From positions 62,001 to 126,000 of the forward strand of contig NZ_BMVB01000005.1 of the NCBI RefSeq assembly GCF_014650495.1: 64,000 nt of DNA. The letters are read 5' to 3'. This DNA comes from Streptomyces cinnamoneus (GTDB lineage Bacteria > Actinomycetota > Actinomycetes > Streptomycetales > Streptomycetaceae). The notes under the pieces were generated by a model. The model was not told the origin of the DNA and searched no databases. It saw only the letters and a list, made by a program, of their open reading frames with translations. Each line of letters starts with the position of its first letter. The stretch's first letter is position 1. Below, one piece after another: positions 44,922-53,885 of the stretch. Made by a program: the position numbers and the translations under genes.

Positions 44922-45815
44922 TCATGCAGCGTGTTCGGTGCACAGGCAGCCGACGCCCGGCTCGATCCACTCCTGTCCGGCCCACTCGGGATGACGCTCG
45001 ATCAGCAGGGCCCGGACCTCGGCGACGATCTCGTCCTCGCCCATCGCGGAGTCCCGCCGCCGCCAGGTTTCGTCGCGCAGCTCGCGCAGGTAGTCGCGGA
45101 CGCCGGCGAGCACGTGCGGGCCGCCGGGGTCGCCGTGGCCGGGCACCACCACCCGGGGGCCGGTGGCGACGAGCCGGTCCATCACCGCCAGCCAGCGCAC
45201 GCCCGAGACGTCCGTGTCGTACGGCGGGAACCACGGGAAGATGGCGAACTGCCCGGTCTCGGCCAGGTCCCCGGTGAACAGCACGCCGGCGTCCGGCACC
45301 TCGACCGCCTGGTCGCCCTTGGTGTGGCCTCGGCCGGTGGGCCGCAGCCGTACGGTCCGGCCGCCGAGGTCCAGGTCGTACCCGCCGTCGTAGACCACAT
45401 CGGGGGTGGGCACCCGGACGCCGTCGAGGCGGCGGGCGACCGGCCCGCCGAAGCCCCGGAACATCTCCAGGTATCCCGGCCCCTTCGCCGTCAGGTCGTC
45501 GGCCTGGGCGCGGTTGACCAGGTAGGTGGCGTGCCCGGCGAACGCCTGGGCGCCGAAGGCGTGCTCGGGATGGAAGTGCGTGGTGGTCAGGTACAGCCGG
45601 CGGCCCTTGGCCACCTCGGAGGCGAGGGCCAGGACCTGCTCCGCGTTGGCGGTGCCGATCCCCGTCTCGACGACCAGGACGGCCCTGGTGCCGCCGATGA
45701 CGCCGATGTTGGGCACCAGTTGGGCCCGGTCGTTCGGGATCACCAGCAGGTCGGGGGCGATCTCCTGGGTGCCGGCGATCTGCACGGCGGGGTCGGGCAT
45801 CGGTTCTTCGGTCAT
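44922..45815 (-). CDS. metallo-beta-lactamase-fold hydrolase
   Basis: 297 residues of the MBL superfamily (quinoprotein-relay-like or glyoxalase-II-like branch). Metal motifs: TTTHFHPEHAFG (HxHxEH, Glu where Asp is usual), GRGHTKGDQAV, LFTGDLAET and VVVPGHGDPGG. The substrate is unknown. ATG 45815 is supported by the divergent LysR gene 83 bp away, whose activator product would be the natural regulator. Confidence 0.85.
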   Translation of the reverse strand: MTEEPMPDPAVQIAGTQEIAPDLLVIPNDRAQLVPNIGVIGGTRAVLVVETGIGTANAEQVLALASEVAKGRRLYLTTTHFHPEHAFGAQAFAGHATYLVNRAQADDLTAKGPGYLEMFRGFGGPVARRLDGVRVPTPDVVYDGGYDLDLGGRTVRLRPTGRGHTKGDQAVEVPDAGVLFTGDLAETGQFAIFPWFPPYDTDVSGVRWLAVMDRLVATGPRVVVPGHGDPGGPHVLAGVRDYLRELRDETWRRRDSAMGEDEIVAEVRALLIERHPEWAGQEWIEPGVGCLCTEHAA

Positions 45816-45897
45816 GCTCCGATTCGACAGCCCGGCCCGCGCGGCCGTCCAAGACCCGTTCCGCGGTCTCGATGCCGCACGGGTATCGTCCCTGGCC

Positions 45898-46782
45898 ATG
45901 GAGCTACGCACGCTGCGCTACTTCGTGGCCGTCGCCGAGGAACTCCACTTCGGCCGGGCCGCCGCCCGGCTGCACATGAGCCAGCCGCCGCTGAGCCGCG
46001 CGATCAAGCACCTGGAGACCGACCTCGGCGCCACCCTGCTGCACCGCTCCGCCGTGGGCGTCGCGCTCACCCCGGCCGGAGCGGCACTCCTGGACGCGGC
46101 GCGCTCCCTGCTCGACCACGCCGACCAGGTGCGCGTGCGGGTGGCCACGGCGGCCGGCGCCGCGACCATCACCGTCGGCATCCTGGCCAACGGCTCCGAC
46201 CCGGGCGCACGGCGGCTGGCCGCCGCCTACCGTCGGCGGCATCCGGGCGTCGAGATCCGCGTCCGCGAGACCGAACTGACCGATCCGACCTGTGGGTTGC
46301 GCGCCGGACTGGTCGACGTCGCCCTGACCCGCGGCCCGTTCGACGAGGCCGGCCTGACGGTGCACGAGCTGCGCGCCGACCCGGTGGGCGCGGTGCTGCG
46401 CGCCGACGATCCGCTGGCCCGCCGCGAGGGCCTGAGGCTGGCCGACCTGGCCGGCCGGCGCTGGTTCCGGTTCCCGGACGGCACCGACCCGCTCTGGCGC
46501 TCGTACTGGAACGGCGGCGAGCCTCGCGAGGGTCCCGTGGTGCGCCTCGTACAGGAGTGCCTGCAGGCCGTGCTCTGGAACGGTACGGTCGGGATGACCC
46601 CGCTCGGCCACCACCTGCCCGGGGGACTGGCCGTGGTCCCGCTGACCGACATGGCGCCGAGCCGCGTGGTGGCGGCGTGGAAGCAGGGCGACGCGAACCC
46701 GCTGATCCGGTCGTTCGTCCAGATCGCGACGGCCGCCTACCGCGCATCACCGGCACCGGCGCGACGGGCCATCAGATGGTGA
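45898..46782 (+). CDS. LysR-family transcriptional regulator
   Basis: 294 residues. Winged helix at the N-terminus (ELRTLRYFVAVAEELHFGRA, then SQPPLSRAIKHLETDLGA), effector-binding domain from about 90. Divergent from the MBL-fold gene, the classic LysR arrangement, so that gene is the likely target. Its 3' end overlaps the convergent aldehyde dehydrogenase by 11 bp. Confidence 0.9.
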   Translation: MELRTLRYFVAVAEELHFGRAAARLHMSQPPLSRAIKHLETDLGATLLHRSAVGVALTPAGAALLDAARSLLDHADQVRVRVATAAGAATITVGILANGSDPGARRLAAAYRRRHPGVEIRVRETELTDPTCGLRAGLVDVALTRGPFDEAGLTVHELRADPVGAVLRADDPLARREGLRLADLAGRRWFRFPDGTDPLWRSYWNGGEPREGPVVRLVQECLQAVLWNGTVGMTPLGHHLPGGLAVVPLTDMAPSRVVAAWKQGDANPLIRSFVQIATAAYRASPAPARRAIRW

Positions 46783-48214
46783 CGGTCTTGTACTCGATGT
46801 AGGTGTTCAGCCCGGCGAAGCCGTACTCGCGACCCAAGCCGCTGGCCTTGAAGCCGCCGAACGGGCCGTCGAAGCCGACGGATGCGCCGTTGATCGTGAC
46901 GGTGCCGGTCCGTATGCGACGGGCGATCTCCAGGGCGTGTCCCTCGTCCGCGCACCACACGCCGCCGGACAGGCCGTACTCGGAGTCGTTGGCGATGCGC
47001 ACGGCGTCGTCCTCGTCCTCATAGGCGATGACGACCAGCACCGGGCCGAAGATCTCCTCCTGGGCGATCCGCATCGAGTTGTCGACGTCGGCGAAGACGG
47101 TCGGGGTGACGTAGTAGCCCCTCTCCAGGCCGGCCGGCACCTCGGGGCCGCCGGTGACCAGGCGCGCGCCCTCCTCGATGCCGAGCTCGATGTAGTCCCG
47201 CACCCGCTGCTGCTGGTCACGGCGGATCATCGGGCCGATGAACGTGTCCGGGTCCCGCGGGTCGCCGACCTTCAGCGACTCGACCACTTCCTTGACGGCG
47301 GTGACGACCTCCTCGTAGCGGCTGCGCGGCGCGAGGATGCGGGTGTGCGCGATGCACGCCTCACCGTTGTTGAGCAGAGAGGAGAACTTCAGGCCCGCCT
47401 TGAACTTCTCCAGGTCCGCGCCGGGCAGGAGGACGGCGGCGGACTTGCCGCCCAGCTCCAGGCTGACGCGCTTGAGCTGCTCGCCCGCGATCGAGGCGAT
47501 CCGGCGCCCGGCGCGGGTCGAGCCGGTGAACGCGATCTTGTCGACGTCGCGGTGGGAGACCAGGTACTCGCTGGTAGCGCGGTCGGCCGGCAGCACGCTG
47601 ACCGTGCCCTCGGGCAGCCCGCAGTCGGACAGCAGGTCGGCCAGCAGGCCCATGCTCAGCGAGTTCTCCGGCGAGACCTTCAGGATGACCGTGTTGCCGG
47701 CCAGCAGCGCTGGAACGATCTTCGCCATGGAGGCGGAGAACGGCGAGTTCCAGGGGATGACGGCCGCGACGACCCCGATGGCCTCCCGGCGGACCACGCT
47801 GCGGACGGTGGCCGCGGGGTCGGTGGGCGTCAGGACCTCCTCCCATGCCAGTTCCTCGGCCGCCTTCAGGTAGGCATTGGCCTGCCGGGACAGGCCCGGC
47901 TGCCCGGCGCGGGTGAACCAGCCGGCGGAGCCGTTCTCCGCGGTGATCACGGCTGCTATCTCCTCCGCCCGGGCCTCGCGCAGGGTGGTGAGCCGGCGCA
48001 GCACCGCGATCCGCTCGGCCGGCGGGGTGTTCGGCCAGGTGCCCTCGTCGAAGGCGGCGCGGGCGATGGCCACCGCGCGGTCCACGTCGGCCGGCCGGGC
48101 CTGGGCGGCGCGGCCGACGACCGACTCGTCGTGCGGGGACAGGATGTCGAGCAGCTGGGGATCGCTCGGATCCGTCCAGGTACCGCCGATGAAGAGCTTG
48201 CCGTAGGTGATCAC
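46772..48214 (-). CDS. NAD(P)-dependent aldehyde dehydrogenase
   Basis: 480-residue ALDH. The catalytic Cys is in LNNGEACIAHTRI near 283, the general base Glu in SLELGGKSAAVL near 250, and the NAD motif FTGSTRAGRRI near 228; the C-terminal FGPVLVVIAY and GPFGGFKASGLGRE blocks are standard. GTG 48214 follows GGGAGAAC and begins ITYGKLFIGG, as in close relatives. The substrate class is not evident. Divergent from a TetR regulator 138 bp away, which probably represses it. Confidence 0.92.
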   Translation of the reverse strand: MITYGKLFIGGTWTDPSDPQLLDILSPHDESVVGRAAQARPADVDRAVAIARAAFDEGTWPNTPPAERIAVLRRLTTLREARAEEIAAVITAENGSAGWFTRAGQPGLSRQANAYLKAAEELAWEEVLTPTDPAATVRSVVRREAIGVVAAVIPWNSPFSASMAKIVPALLAGNTVILKVSPENSLSMGLLADLLSDCGLPEGTVSVLPADRATSEYLVSHRDVDKIAFTGSTRAGRRIASIAGEQLKRVSLELGGKSAAVLLPGADLEKFKAGLKFSSLLNNGEACIAHTRILAPRSRYEEVVTAVKEVVESLKVGDPRDPDTFIGPMIRRDQQQRVRDYIELGIEEGARLVTGGPEVPAGLERGYYVTPTVFADVDNSMRIAQEEIFGPVLVVIAYEDEDDAVRIANDSEYGLSGGVWCADEGHALEIARRIRTGTVTINGASVGFDGPFGGFKASGLGREYGFAGLNTYIEYKTVTI

Positions 48215-48352
48215 GTGCGTTCTCCCGAGTCCGTAGCCGAGGACTTCCCTCACCACTTAACTGTCACACTAATGTAGCGGTTCATGCCCTAACAAGCACG
48301 CATACGTGGCAACAGGTCCGTCTTTCCGCACGGATCTGGCTATCCTTGGGAC

Positions 48353-48949
48353 GTGAGAGCCGACGCAGCACGCAACGTGGAAGCAGTCATGACGACCGGT
48401 GCACGACTGCTGGCCGCCGATCCGGCCGTGAGCATCACCGCCATCGCGGCGGAGGCCGGCGTGGACCGGCGCACCGTCTACCGGAACTTCGCCTCGCGCG
48501 AGGAGTTGCTGGCGGCCATCCACGAGGCGCGCCTGACGGCCATCGAGCGGGCCACCGAGGACGCCCGGCTGCGCGAGGCCCCGGTCACCGTCGCCCTGCA
48601 CCGCTATGTCGAGGGCATCATCGGCGTCAACCGCACGTGGCCGGTCGATCTGAGCCGGATGCTGGCCGACGAGCCCGTCCGCCAACGGCGCGAGCACTCG
48701 GTCCGCGAGCTCACCGACTTCCTGCGCCGCGCCACGGACGAGGGCCTGCTCCGCTCCGGGCTGCCGGACGGGTGGGTGAGCGCGGTGCTGCCGCAGCTCA
48801 TGAACATCGCCTCACGCGAGCTGACCGGCCTCAGCCCCGCGCAGGCCGCCGACACGGTGGTCGACACGCTCCTGAACGGGCTCGGTGCCGGCGCCTCCGG
48901 AGCCGCCCCGCGGACCGCCGCGCCGCAGGCCCGGCGCAGGGCCGACTAG
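48353..48949 (+). CDS. TetR-family regulator
   Basis: 198 residues, GTG start. The helix-turn-helix is clear: SITAIAAEAGVDRRTVYRNFASREELLAAI. The C-terminal ligand domain is unremarkable. It is divergent from the aldehyde dehydrogenase and likely controls it through the 138-bp gap, which is the most A+T-rich stretch here (about 48250-48300). Confidence 0.9.
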   Translation: MRADAARNVEAVMTTGARLLAADPAVSITAIAAEAGVDRRTVYRNFASREELLAAIHEARLTAIERATEDARLREAPVTVALHRYVEGIIGVNRTWPVDLSRMLADEPVRQRREHSVRELTDFLRRATDEGLLRSGLPDGWVSAVLPQLMNIASRELTGLSPAQAADTVVDTLLNGLGAGASGAAPRTAAPQARRRAD

Positions 48950-49001
48950 AAATCCCGTGGGATGCCGGGCTGTTCCGTCGTGCCGGCTGCAGGTACCGCG
49001 C

Positions 49002-49559
49002 TCACGCGGAGGCGACGGCGGTCTTCCTGCGGGCGCGGTACGCGGCGGCCTTGATCTTGTTACCGCAGGACTCCATGCCGCACCACTGGCGCCGTCTGCC
49101 GCGTGAACGGTCGATGTAGACGCGCGTGCACTCGGGGTTGCCGCACTCCTTGAGCAGGGGGACGTCCGGGCCGCTCAGCAGTTCCACCGCGTGCCGGGCG
49201 ACGGTGGACAGCGCTTCTCGCTGCGTTGCCGCCGTCCAGCGGCCGGAGTGGGTCAGCTGCGGTGCCGCGGGAGCCCTGCGGGCCGCGTCGTTGAGCACGG
49301 CCAACGCCTCGTCGTCGAAGTCCGCGCCGAGGCGCCGGGCCGTGATCAGCTGGTAGACGGCCTCCCGTACGGTCGTCGCCCGCCCCACGTCGGCCTGCCG
49401 GGCGGGCGAGACGAAGTCGACCGTGCCGGACTCCACGTACCACGCGTCCAGGCGGTCCGGTGCCGCGAACATCTCGAATCGCACCGTGCGGCGTGCCCGG
49501 AGCGTGGCCGCGAAGTCCAGGGCCGGATGGCCGCACACAAAGGCATGATCCAGGTTCAC
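49002..49559 (-). CDS. CGNR zinc-finger/ABATE-domain regulator
   Basis: 185 residues. The N-terminal ABATE-like helical domain begins FVCGHPALDFAATLRAR; the C-terminal CGNR zinc finger is KECGNPECTRVYIDRSRGRRRQWCG, with CGN-KIKAAAYRARR after it (Cys pairs CxxxxC and CxxxxC). These proteins are putative stress-related regulators. The start could be GTG 49559 or ATG 49583; both give the same conserved region. Confidence 0.85.
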   Translation of the reverse strand: MNLDHAFVCGHPALDFAATLRARRTVRFEMFAAPDRLDAWYVESGTVDFVSPARQADVGRATTVREAVYQLITARRLGADFDDEALAVLNDAARRAPAAPQLTHSGRWTAATQREALSTVARHAVELLSGPDVPLLKECGNPECTRVYIDRSRGRRRQWCGMESCGNKIKAAAYRARRKTAVASA

Positions 49560-49719
49560 GTCACCATCCTGACGGGTGACCATGATGCTCGCAAGGATCG
49601 TCAGCCGGGGTCGTGTGCGAGCAGGGCAGGGCGATACATGGTGATCCGTCCAACGTGGTCGATTCCGAGCCCACCGGGTGCGGCACCTCGGGCGTGGGCA
49701 CGGTCGACATGTCAGCGCC

Positions 49720-51354
49720 TCATGCGTGCGGTGCTCCCGTCTCCGCCAGTTCACCGTCGGCGACCCGCAGCCACCGGTCGACGCCGATCCGTTCGAGGAA
49801 GCGCTCGTCGTGGCTGACCACCACGAACGCGCCGCGGTAGCACTTCAGGGCGCTCTCCAGCTGGCCTGCGCCGACCAGGTCGAGGTTGTTCGTCGGCTCG
49901 TCCAGCAGCAGCAGCTGCGGGGCCGGTTCGGCGCACAGGACGCAGGCCAGGGTGGCGCGCAGGCGTTCGCCGCCGGAGAGTACGCGCACGGGCAGGTGCG
50001 CCCGGGGGCCGCGGAACAGGAAGCGCGCGAGGAGGTTCATCCGTTCCGCCTCCGGCCGGTGCGGGGCGAACACCGCGAAGTTCTCGGCCACGGTACGGTC
50101 GGGGTCGAGCAGGTCCAGGCGCTGCGACAGAGTGGCGATCCGCCCGTCGACACGCTTGATGTCGCCGCCGTCCGGGGTGAGTTCACCGGAGATCAGCCGC
50201 AACAGGGTGGTCTTGCCCGCGCCGTTGGGGCCGGTGAGCGCGATGCGCTCGGGACCGCGGATCGTGAGGTCGACGCCGTCCCCCGCGAACAGGTTCCGCT
50301 CGCCGTGGCGGATCTGCATCCGCTCGCCCAGGATGACGGTGCGTCCGGCGGGGACGTCGGTGTCGGGCAGTTCCAGGACGAGCCGCTGCTCGTCCCGCAG
50401 GCCGCGTCCCGCCTCGTCGAGCCGGGCCTGTGCTTCGTGGACGCGGGTGGCGTGCATCTGGCCCGCCCGGCCGGCGGATTCCTGGGCGCCGCGCTTCATG
50501 TTCCCGGCGAAGATGCGGGGCAGGCCGGCGTTCTTGAGGTTGCGGGCGGCGTTGCTCGCGCGGCGCTCGGCCCGTTCGCGGGCCTGCTGCATCTCGCGCT
50601 TCTCCCGCTTCAGCTCCTGTTCGGCGTTGCGTACGTTCTTCTCCGCGACGTCCTGCTCGGCCCGCACGGCCTGCTCGTACTGGGTGAAGTCGCCTCCGTA
50701 CAGTCGCAGTTCACCGCGGTCGAGTTCGGCGATGCGCTCCATGCGGTCCAGCAGGGCGCGGTCGTGGCTCACGAGCAGCAGGCTGCCGTTCCAGTCCGCG
50801 AGCACGTCGTAGAGCTTGTGGCGGGCTTCGAGGTCGAGGTTGTTGGTCGGTTCGTCCAGCAGCAGCACGTCGGGGCGCTTGAGCAGCTGTGCCGCCAGAC
50901 CGAGGCTGACGATCTGGCCGCCGCTGAGCGTGTCCAGGGTCCGGTCGAGAGTGAGGTGGGCGAGGCCGAGCCGGTCGAGTTGGGCGCGGGTGCGCTCTTC
51001 GATGTCCCAGTCGTCGCCGATGGCCGTGAAGTGCTCCTCACTCACGTCGCCGGACTCGACGGCGTCGATGGCGCGGATCACCGCGTCGACGCCCAGGACC
51101 TCGGCCACCGTCGGCTCACCGGTCAAGGGGAGGGTCTGCGGGAGGTAGCCGATCGTGCCGTTCACGGTCAACGAGCCGGTCGTGGGTCGCAGTTCACCGG
51201 CGATCAGCTTCAGCAGGGTGCTCTTGCCGGAGCCGTTGGGGGCCACCAGGCCCGTACGGCCGGCGCCGACGGTGAAGGACAGGCCGTCGAAGACCGGGGT
51301 GTCGTCGGGCCAGGAGAAGGACAGCTGGGAGCAGATGACGGAAGCGTCGGACAT
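49720..51354 (-). CDS. ABC-F ATPase, probable antibiotic-resistance ribosome protection protein
   Basis: 544 residues with two ATP-binding cassettes and no membrane segments. Cassette 1: APNGSGKSTLLKL near 41, LSGGQIVSLGLA near 140, LLLDEPTNNLDLE near 163. A charged interdomain linker of about 90 residues follows (EQELKREKREMQQARERAER). Cassette 2: GPNGAGKTTLLRL near 363, LSGGERLRATLA near 465, LLLDEPTNNLDL near 490. ABC-F proteins of this kind enter the ribosome E site and remove bound antibiotics, or act as translation factors. ATG 51354 follows GAGG. A 9-codon leader ORF with a hairpin lies upstream, which fits inducible resistance. Confidence 0.88.
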   Translation of the reverse strand: MSDASVICSQLSFSWPDDTPVFDGLSFTVGAGRTGLVAPNGSGKSTLLKLIAGELRPTTGSLTVNGTIGYLPQTLPLTGEPTVAEVLGVDAVIRAIDAVESGDVSEEHFTAIGDDWDIEERTRAQLDRLGLAHLTLDRTLDTLSGGQIVSLGLAAQLLKRPDVLLLDEPTNNLDLEARHKLYDVLADWNGSLLLVSHDRALLDRMERIAELDRGELRLYGGDFTQYEQAVRAEQDVAEKNVRNAEQELKREKREMQQARERAERRASNAARNLKNAGLPRIFAGNMKRGAQESAGRAGQMHATRVHEAQARLDEAGRGLRDEQRLVLELPDTDVPAGRTVILGERMQIRHGERNLFAGDGVDLTIRGPERIALTGPNGAGKTTLLRLISGELTPDGGDIKRVDGRIATLSQRLDLLDPDRTVAENFAVFAPHRPEAERMNLLARFLFRGPRAHLPVRVLSGGERLRATLACVLCAEPAPQLLLLDEPTNNLDLVGAGQLESALKCYRGAFVVVSHDERFLERIGVDRWLRVADGELAETGAPHA

Positions 51355-51503
51355 GGGGATGACCTCGTGAGGAAAAGAGGGCAGGGCGCTCCACGGGGAA
51401 ACCGCCGCGCGAAGGGCACTGCGCCTGAGACAGGGAAAAGGGGACGACAAGATGGCCACGACGGCGGCGCCGCCAAGGGTGCGCCTGCCGGTGGTCGATC
51501 ACA

Positions 51504-51520
51504 TCCGGGTATCACCCGGA
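51504..51520 (-). promoter_or_regulatory. hairpin at the leader-ORF stop, upstream of the ABC-F gene
   Basis: TCCGGGT-GAT-ACCCGGA forms a 7-bp stem. The leader's TGA stop codon lies at the base of its loop, so a ribosome paused on the leader would melt it. It is about 150 nt before the ABC-F start. Confidence 0.55.
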
Positions 51521-51541
51521 GATGTCGTCGTCACCCGCCAT
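51512..51541 (-). CDS. nine-residue leader peptide MAGDDDISG upstream of the ABC-F gene
   Basis: ATG 51541 is preceded by AGAGGAG with 7-nt spacing, the best ribosome-binding site in this region, and is followed by nine codons and TGA. Short translated leaders in front of ABC-F resistance genes are known to sense stalled ribosomes. Three Asp codons in a row stand in the middle. The strong ribosome-binding site and the hairpin at the stop are what make this more than chance. Confidence 0.5.
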   Translation of the reverse strand: MAGDDDISG

Positions 51542-51670
51542 GTCTGAACTCCTCTACAAAGGATCACTGCCGCGGCAAACATATCAGGCTCCGCGCGGCC
51601 GCCCGAACTCCTTTTCTCCACCGCCGCCGACGCGAAGGCCGGCGGCCCTCCCGGCGGAGGAGGGCGCGCT

Positions 51671-51865
51671 TCAGAGCCCGAGGTCCCATGCCAGGCAGGC
51701 CAGGAGATTCCGCACCCCTTCGGGGTCATGGGCGCCTCGCGCCGGGTCCCTCGGCGAGGCTTCCTTCACCTCGACCATGTCCTCGTAGGCGATCCGCTCG
51801 GGCAGCGCGCCGAACCGCGCGTGGCGCATCGCCGAGCCGCTGTCCTGTGTGGTGCGGTCTTCCAT
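51671..51865 (-). CDS. small hypothetical protein (64 residues)
   Basis: Compact, mixed-composition product: AMRHARFGALPERIAYEDMV, then EVKEASPRDPARGAHDPEG and a hydrophobic C-terminus NLLACLAWDLGL. The balance of residues is that of a real protein, not of a shadow frame. I recall no characterised family. It has a leader-like N-terminal half and a Cys-containing amphipathic tail. A GAGGCT-type ribosome-binding site precedes the ATG. It lies 41 bp after the convergent-side hydrolase gene on the same strand. Confidence 0.55.
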   Translation of the reverse strand: MEDRTTQDSGSAMRHARFGALPERIAYEDMVEVKEASPRDPARGAHDPEGVRNLLACLAWDLGL

Positions 51866-51906
51866 CGTCAGCCTCCCGCTTCCTCGGTACCGGAGTTGAT
51901 GCTCTG

Positions 51907-53016
51907 TCAGAGACGGTTCGCGTCGATGACGGCTCGGGCGAACGCCCCGGGTGCCTCCTGCGGCACGTTGTGACCGATGCCCTTCAGAGTGCGGTGGTCG
52001 TACGGGCCCGCGAATCTGTCCCGGTACGCGGACCCGTCGCCCGGAACCGTGAACGGGTCGCGCTCGGCGTCGAGCGTCACCGTCGGCACGGCGATGACCG
52101 GGCGGGCGGCGAGCCGCTTCTCGTACGGCTCGTAGCGCCGTTCGCCCTCGGCGAGGCTCAGCCGCCAGCGGTAGTTGTGGATCACGATGGCGGCGTAGTC
52201 GGGGTTGCCGAAGGCGGCAGCCGTGCGCTCGAAGGTGGCGTCGTCGAAGTCCCATGTCGGCGACACGGTGTCCCAGACCAGTCGCGTCAGGTCGTGCCGC
52301 TTGGCCTTGTCCTCCATGGCGATCCGGCCTCGCTCCGTGGAGAAGTAGTACTGGTACCACCAGGCGTGCTCGGTCGCCGGCGCCAGCGGCTGGAGGTTCG
52401 CCTCACGATCGATGACGAGGTAGCCGCCCACCGACACCAGGGCCTTGCAGCGCTCGGGCCACAGCGCCGCGATGACGTCGGCGGTCCGGGCTCCCCAGTC
52501 GAATCCGGCGAGCACCGCCTTCTCCAGCCCCAGCGCGTCCATCAGGGCGATGACGTCGAGGGCGAGGGCCGACTGCTGGCCGTTCCTGAAGGTCCGGGAC
52601 GACACGAAGCGCGTCGTGCCGTGGCCGCGCAGATAGGGAACGATCACTCGGTGGCCCTCCGCCGCCAGCAGGGGCGCGACGTCGACGAAGCTGTGGATGT
52701 CGTACGGCCAGCCGTGCAGGCAGATGACCGGCGCTCCGTGGGCCGGCCCCAACTCGGCGTAGCCGATCTCCAGCAGACCGGCCCTGACCTTCTTGAGCGG
52801 GGGGAACGCGGTGTGCCCGCGGGGTCCGGCCACGGGCGCGGCGGCGGACGCGACGGCCGTGGGCGCGGTGGCGGACGCGGCGGACGCGGGTGCGGCGGCC
52901 CGCTGCCCCGTCACGGCCGAGGCATGCGCCGCTCCCGACGGCCCCACCAGTGTTCCGGCGACGGCGCCACCGGCACCCAGGCCGAGAGCCTTGCCGAACG
53001 TACGCCTGTTGACCAT
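51907..53016 (-). CDS. Tat-exported alpha/beta hydrolase (epoxide hydrolase/dehalogenase-like)
   Basis: 369 residues. Twin-arginine signal at the N-terminus (NRRTFGKALGLGAGGAVAGT), then an Ala-rich linker to about 75. The hydrolase domain has the oxyanion motif HGWPYDIHSF near 105, an Asp nucleophile in AGFDWGART near 180 (as in epoxide hydrolases and haloalkane dehalogenases, not the Ser of esterases) and the catalytic His in GIGHNVPQEAP near 350. It acts outside the membrane; substrate unknown. Confidence 0.85.
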   Translation of the reverse strand: MVNRRTFGKALGLGAGGAVAGTLVGPSGAAHASAVTGQRAAAPASAASATAPTAVASAAAPVAGPRGHTAFPPLKKVRAGLLEIGYAELGPAHGAPVICLHGWPYDIHSFVDVAPLLAAEGHRVIVPYLRGHGTTRFVSSRTFRNGQQSALALDVIALMDALGLEKAVLAGFDWGARTADVIAALWPERCKALVSVGGYLVIDREANLQPLAPATEHAWWYQYYFSTERGRIAMEDKAKRHDLTRLVWDTVSPTWDFDDATFERTAAAFGNPDYAAIVIHNYRWRLSLAEGERRYEPYEKRLAARPVIAVPTVTLDAERDPFTVPGDGSAYRDRFAGPYDHRTLKGIGHNVPQEAPGAFARAVIDANRL

Positions 53017-53271
53017 GTGAAGCCCTCCGCGCGTATCGAAGTGCCGGCCTGCGACCGATCTGCGCCTCGCAGGAGATCCCACGCGCACTCCGGTCCAACG
53101 ACCTCCGTGGGCGTGCCAGACGACTGTGGCACAGCCGTGCGTCACCGGTCAAACAGGTGACGCACACCAAGTCGCCGCACATCAGGGGCGTTTGACCATC
53201 AGGACCATCCAGAAATGATGCGTCCGCCTCTTGCGCTCCCACGCGGCGGGGCGGCACTCTACCGAAGCAGA

Positions 53272-53287
53272 AAGAACGATCGTTCTT
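53272..53287. promoter_or_regulatory. perfect 16-bp palindrome, TetR-type operator
   Basis: AAGAACGATCGTTCTT is a perfect dyad 28 bp before the cupin gene ATG, in the 299-bp gap between the Tat hydrolase and the cupin gene. The GAACGATCGTTC core is typical of TetR operators with AACGNNCGTT symmetry. A TetR gene follows 37 bp after the cupin gene and is the obvious candidate to bind here. Confidence 0.65.
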
Positions 53288-53315
53288 CCTTGGAGAACCT
53301 CCGGAACGGAGCCCG

Positions 53316-53849
53316 ATGATGATCGACCGCCGCACTCTGATCCGTCACGGAGGCGCAGCCACCGCCGGTGCCCTCGCCATGTCCGCCGTCGCCCCGACGA
53401 CCGCGGCCGCAGCGGCCACCGGCCACGGGACCCGGAAGGCTCAACACCCCTACCCCGCCGGCCACACCAACCCCATGGGAGCCGCGACCCCCACGGACCC
53501 GACCTCCGGAGTCACCCGGACCGTGCTCCAACGCCACCCCTCCCCCGCCAAGGGGTGGGACACCGTCCAGACCCTGGTGGAGATCCCCAGGGGCAAGGAG
53601 TCCGGCCGGCACAGCCACCCCGGGGTGGAGGTCGGATACATCGTCCGCGGCGACGTGCTGATGGTGTTCGACGACGGCCACGTCCTGCGGCTGCGCACCG
53701 GCGACCCCTTCTTCATCCCTTCCGGCGCCGTCCACAACGCCCGCAACGTCGGCACGGTGACCACGATGATGCTGTCCACCTACGTCGTCGACGAGACGAA
53801 ACCTCTGGTCACCACGTACGAGCGCGGGCCCACGGAGTCCCGCCCCTGA
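53316..53849 (+). CDS. Tat-exported cupin-domain protein
   Basis: 177 residues. Twin-arginine signal IDRRTLIRHGGAATAGALAM, cleavage after the Ala-rich stretch near 35. The mature part is a single cupin: VEIPRGKESGRHSHPGVEVGYIVRGDVLMV (metal-binding His-x-His and Glu) and the second motif GDPFFIPSGAVHNARN. The function is unknown; it could be an exported dioxygenase-like or ligand-binding protein. GGAGCCCG before the ATG is a modest ribosome-binding site. A perfect palindrome in its promoter suggests repression by the downstream TetR protein. Confidence 0.85.
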   Translation: MMIDRRTLIRHGGAATAGALAMSAVAPTTAAAAATGHGTRKAQHPYPAGHTNPMGAATPTDPTSGVTRTVLQRHPSPAKGWDTVQTLVEIPRGKESGRHSHPGVEVGYIVRGDVLMVFDDGHVLRLRTGDPFFIPSGAVHNARNVGTVTTMMLSTYVVDETKPLVTTYERGPTESRP

Positions 53850-53885
53850 CCGCACGGACCGGCCGTCCCTCCCTACGCTGTGCGC

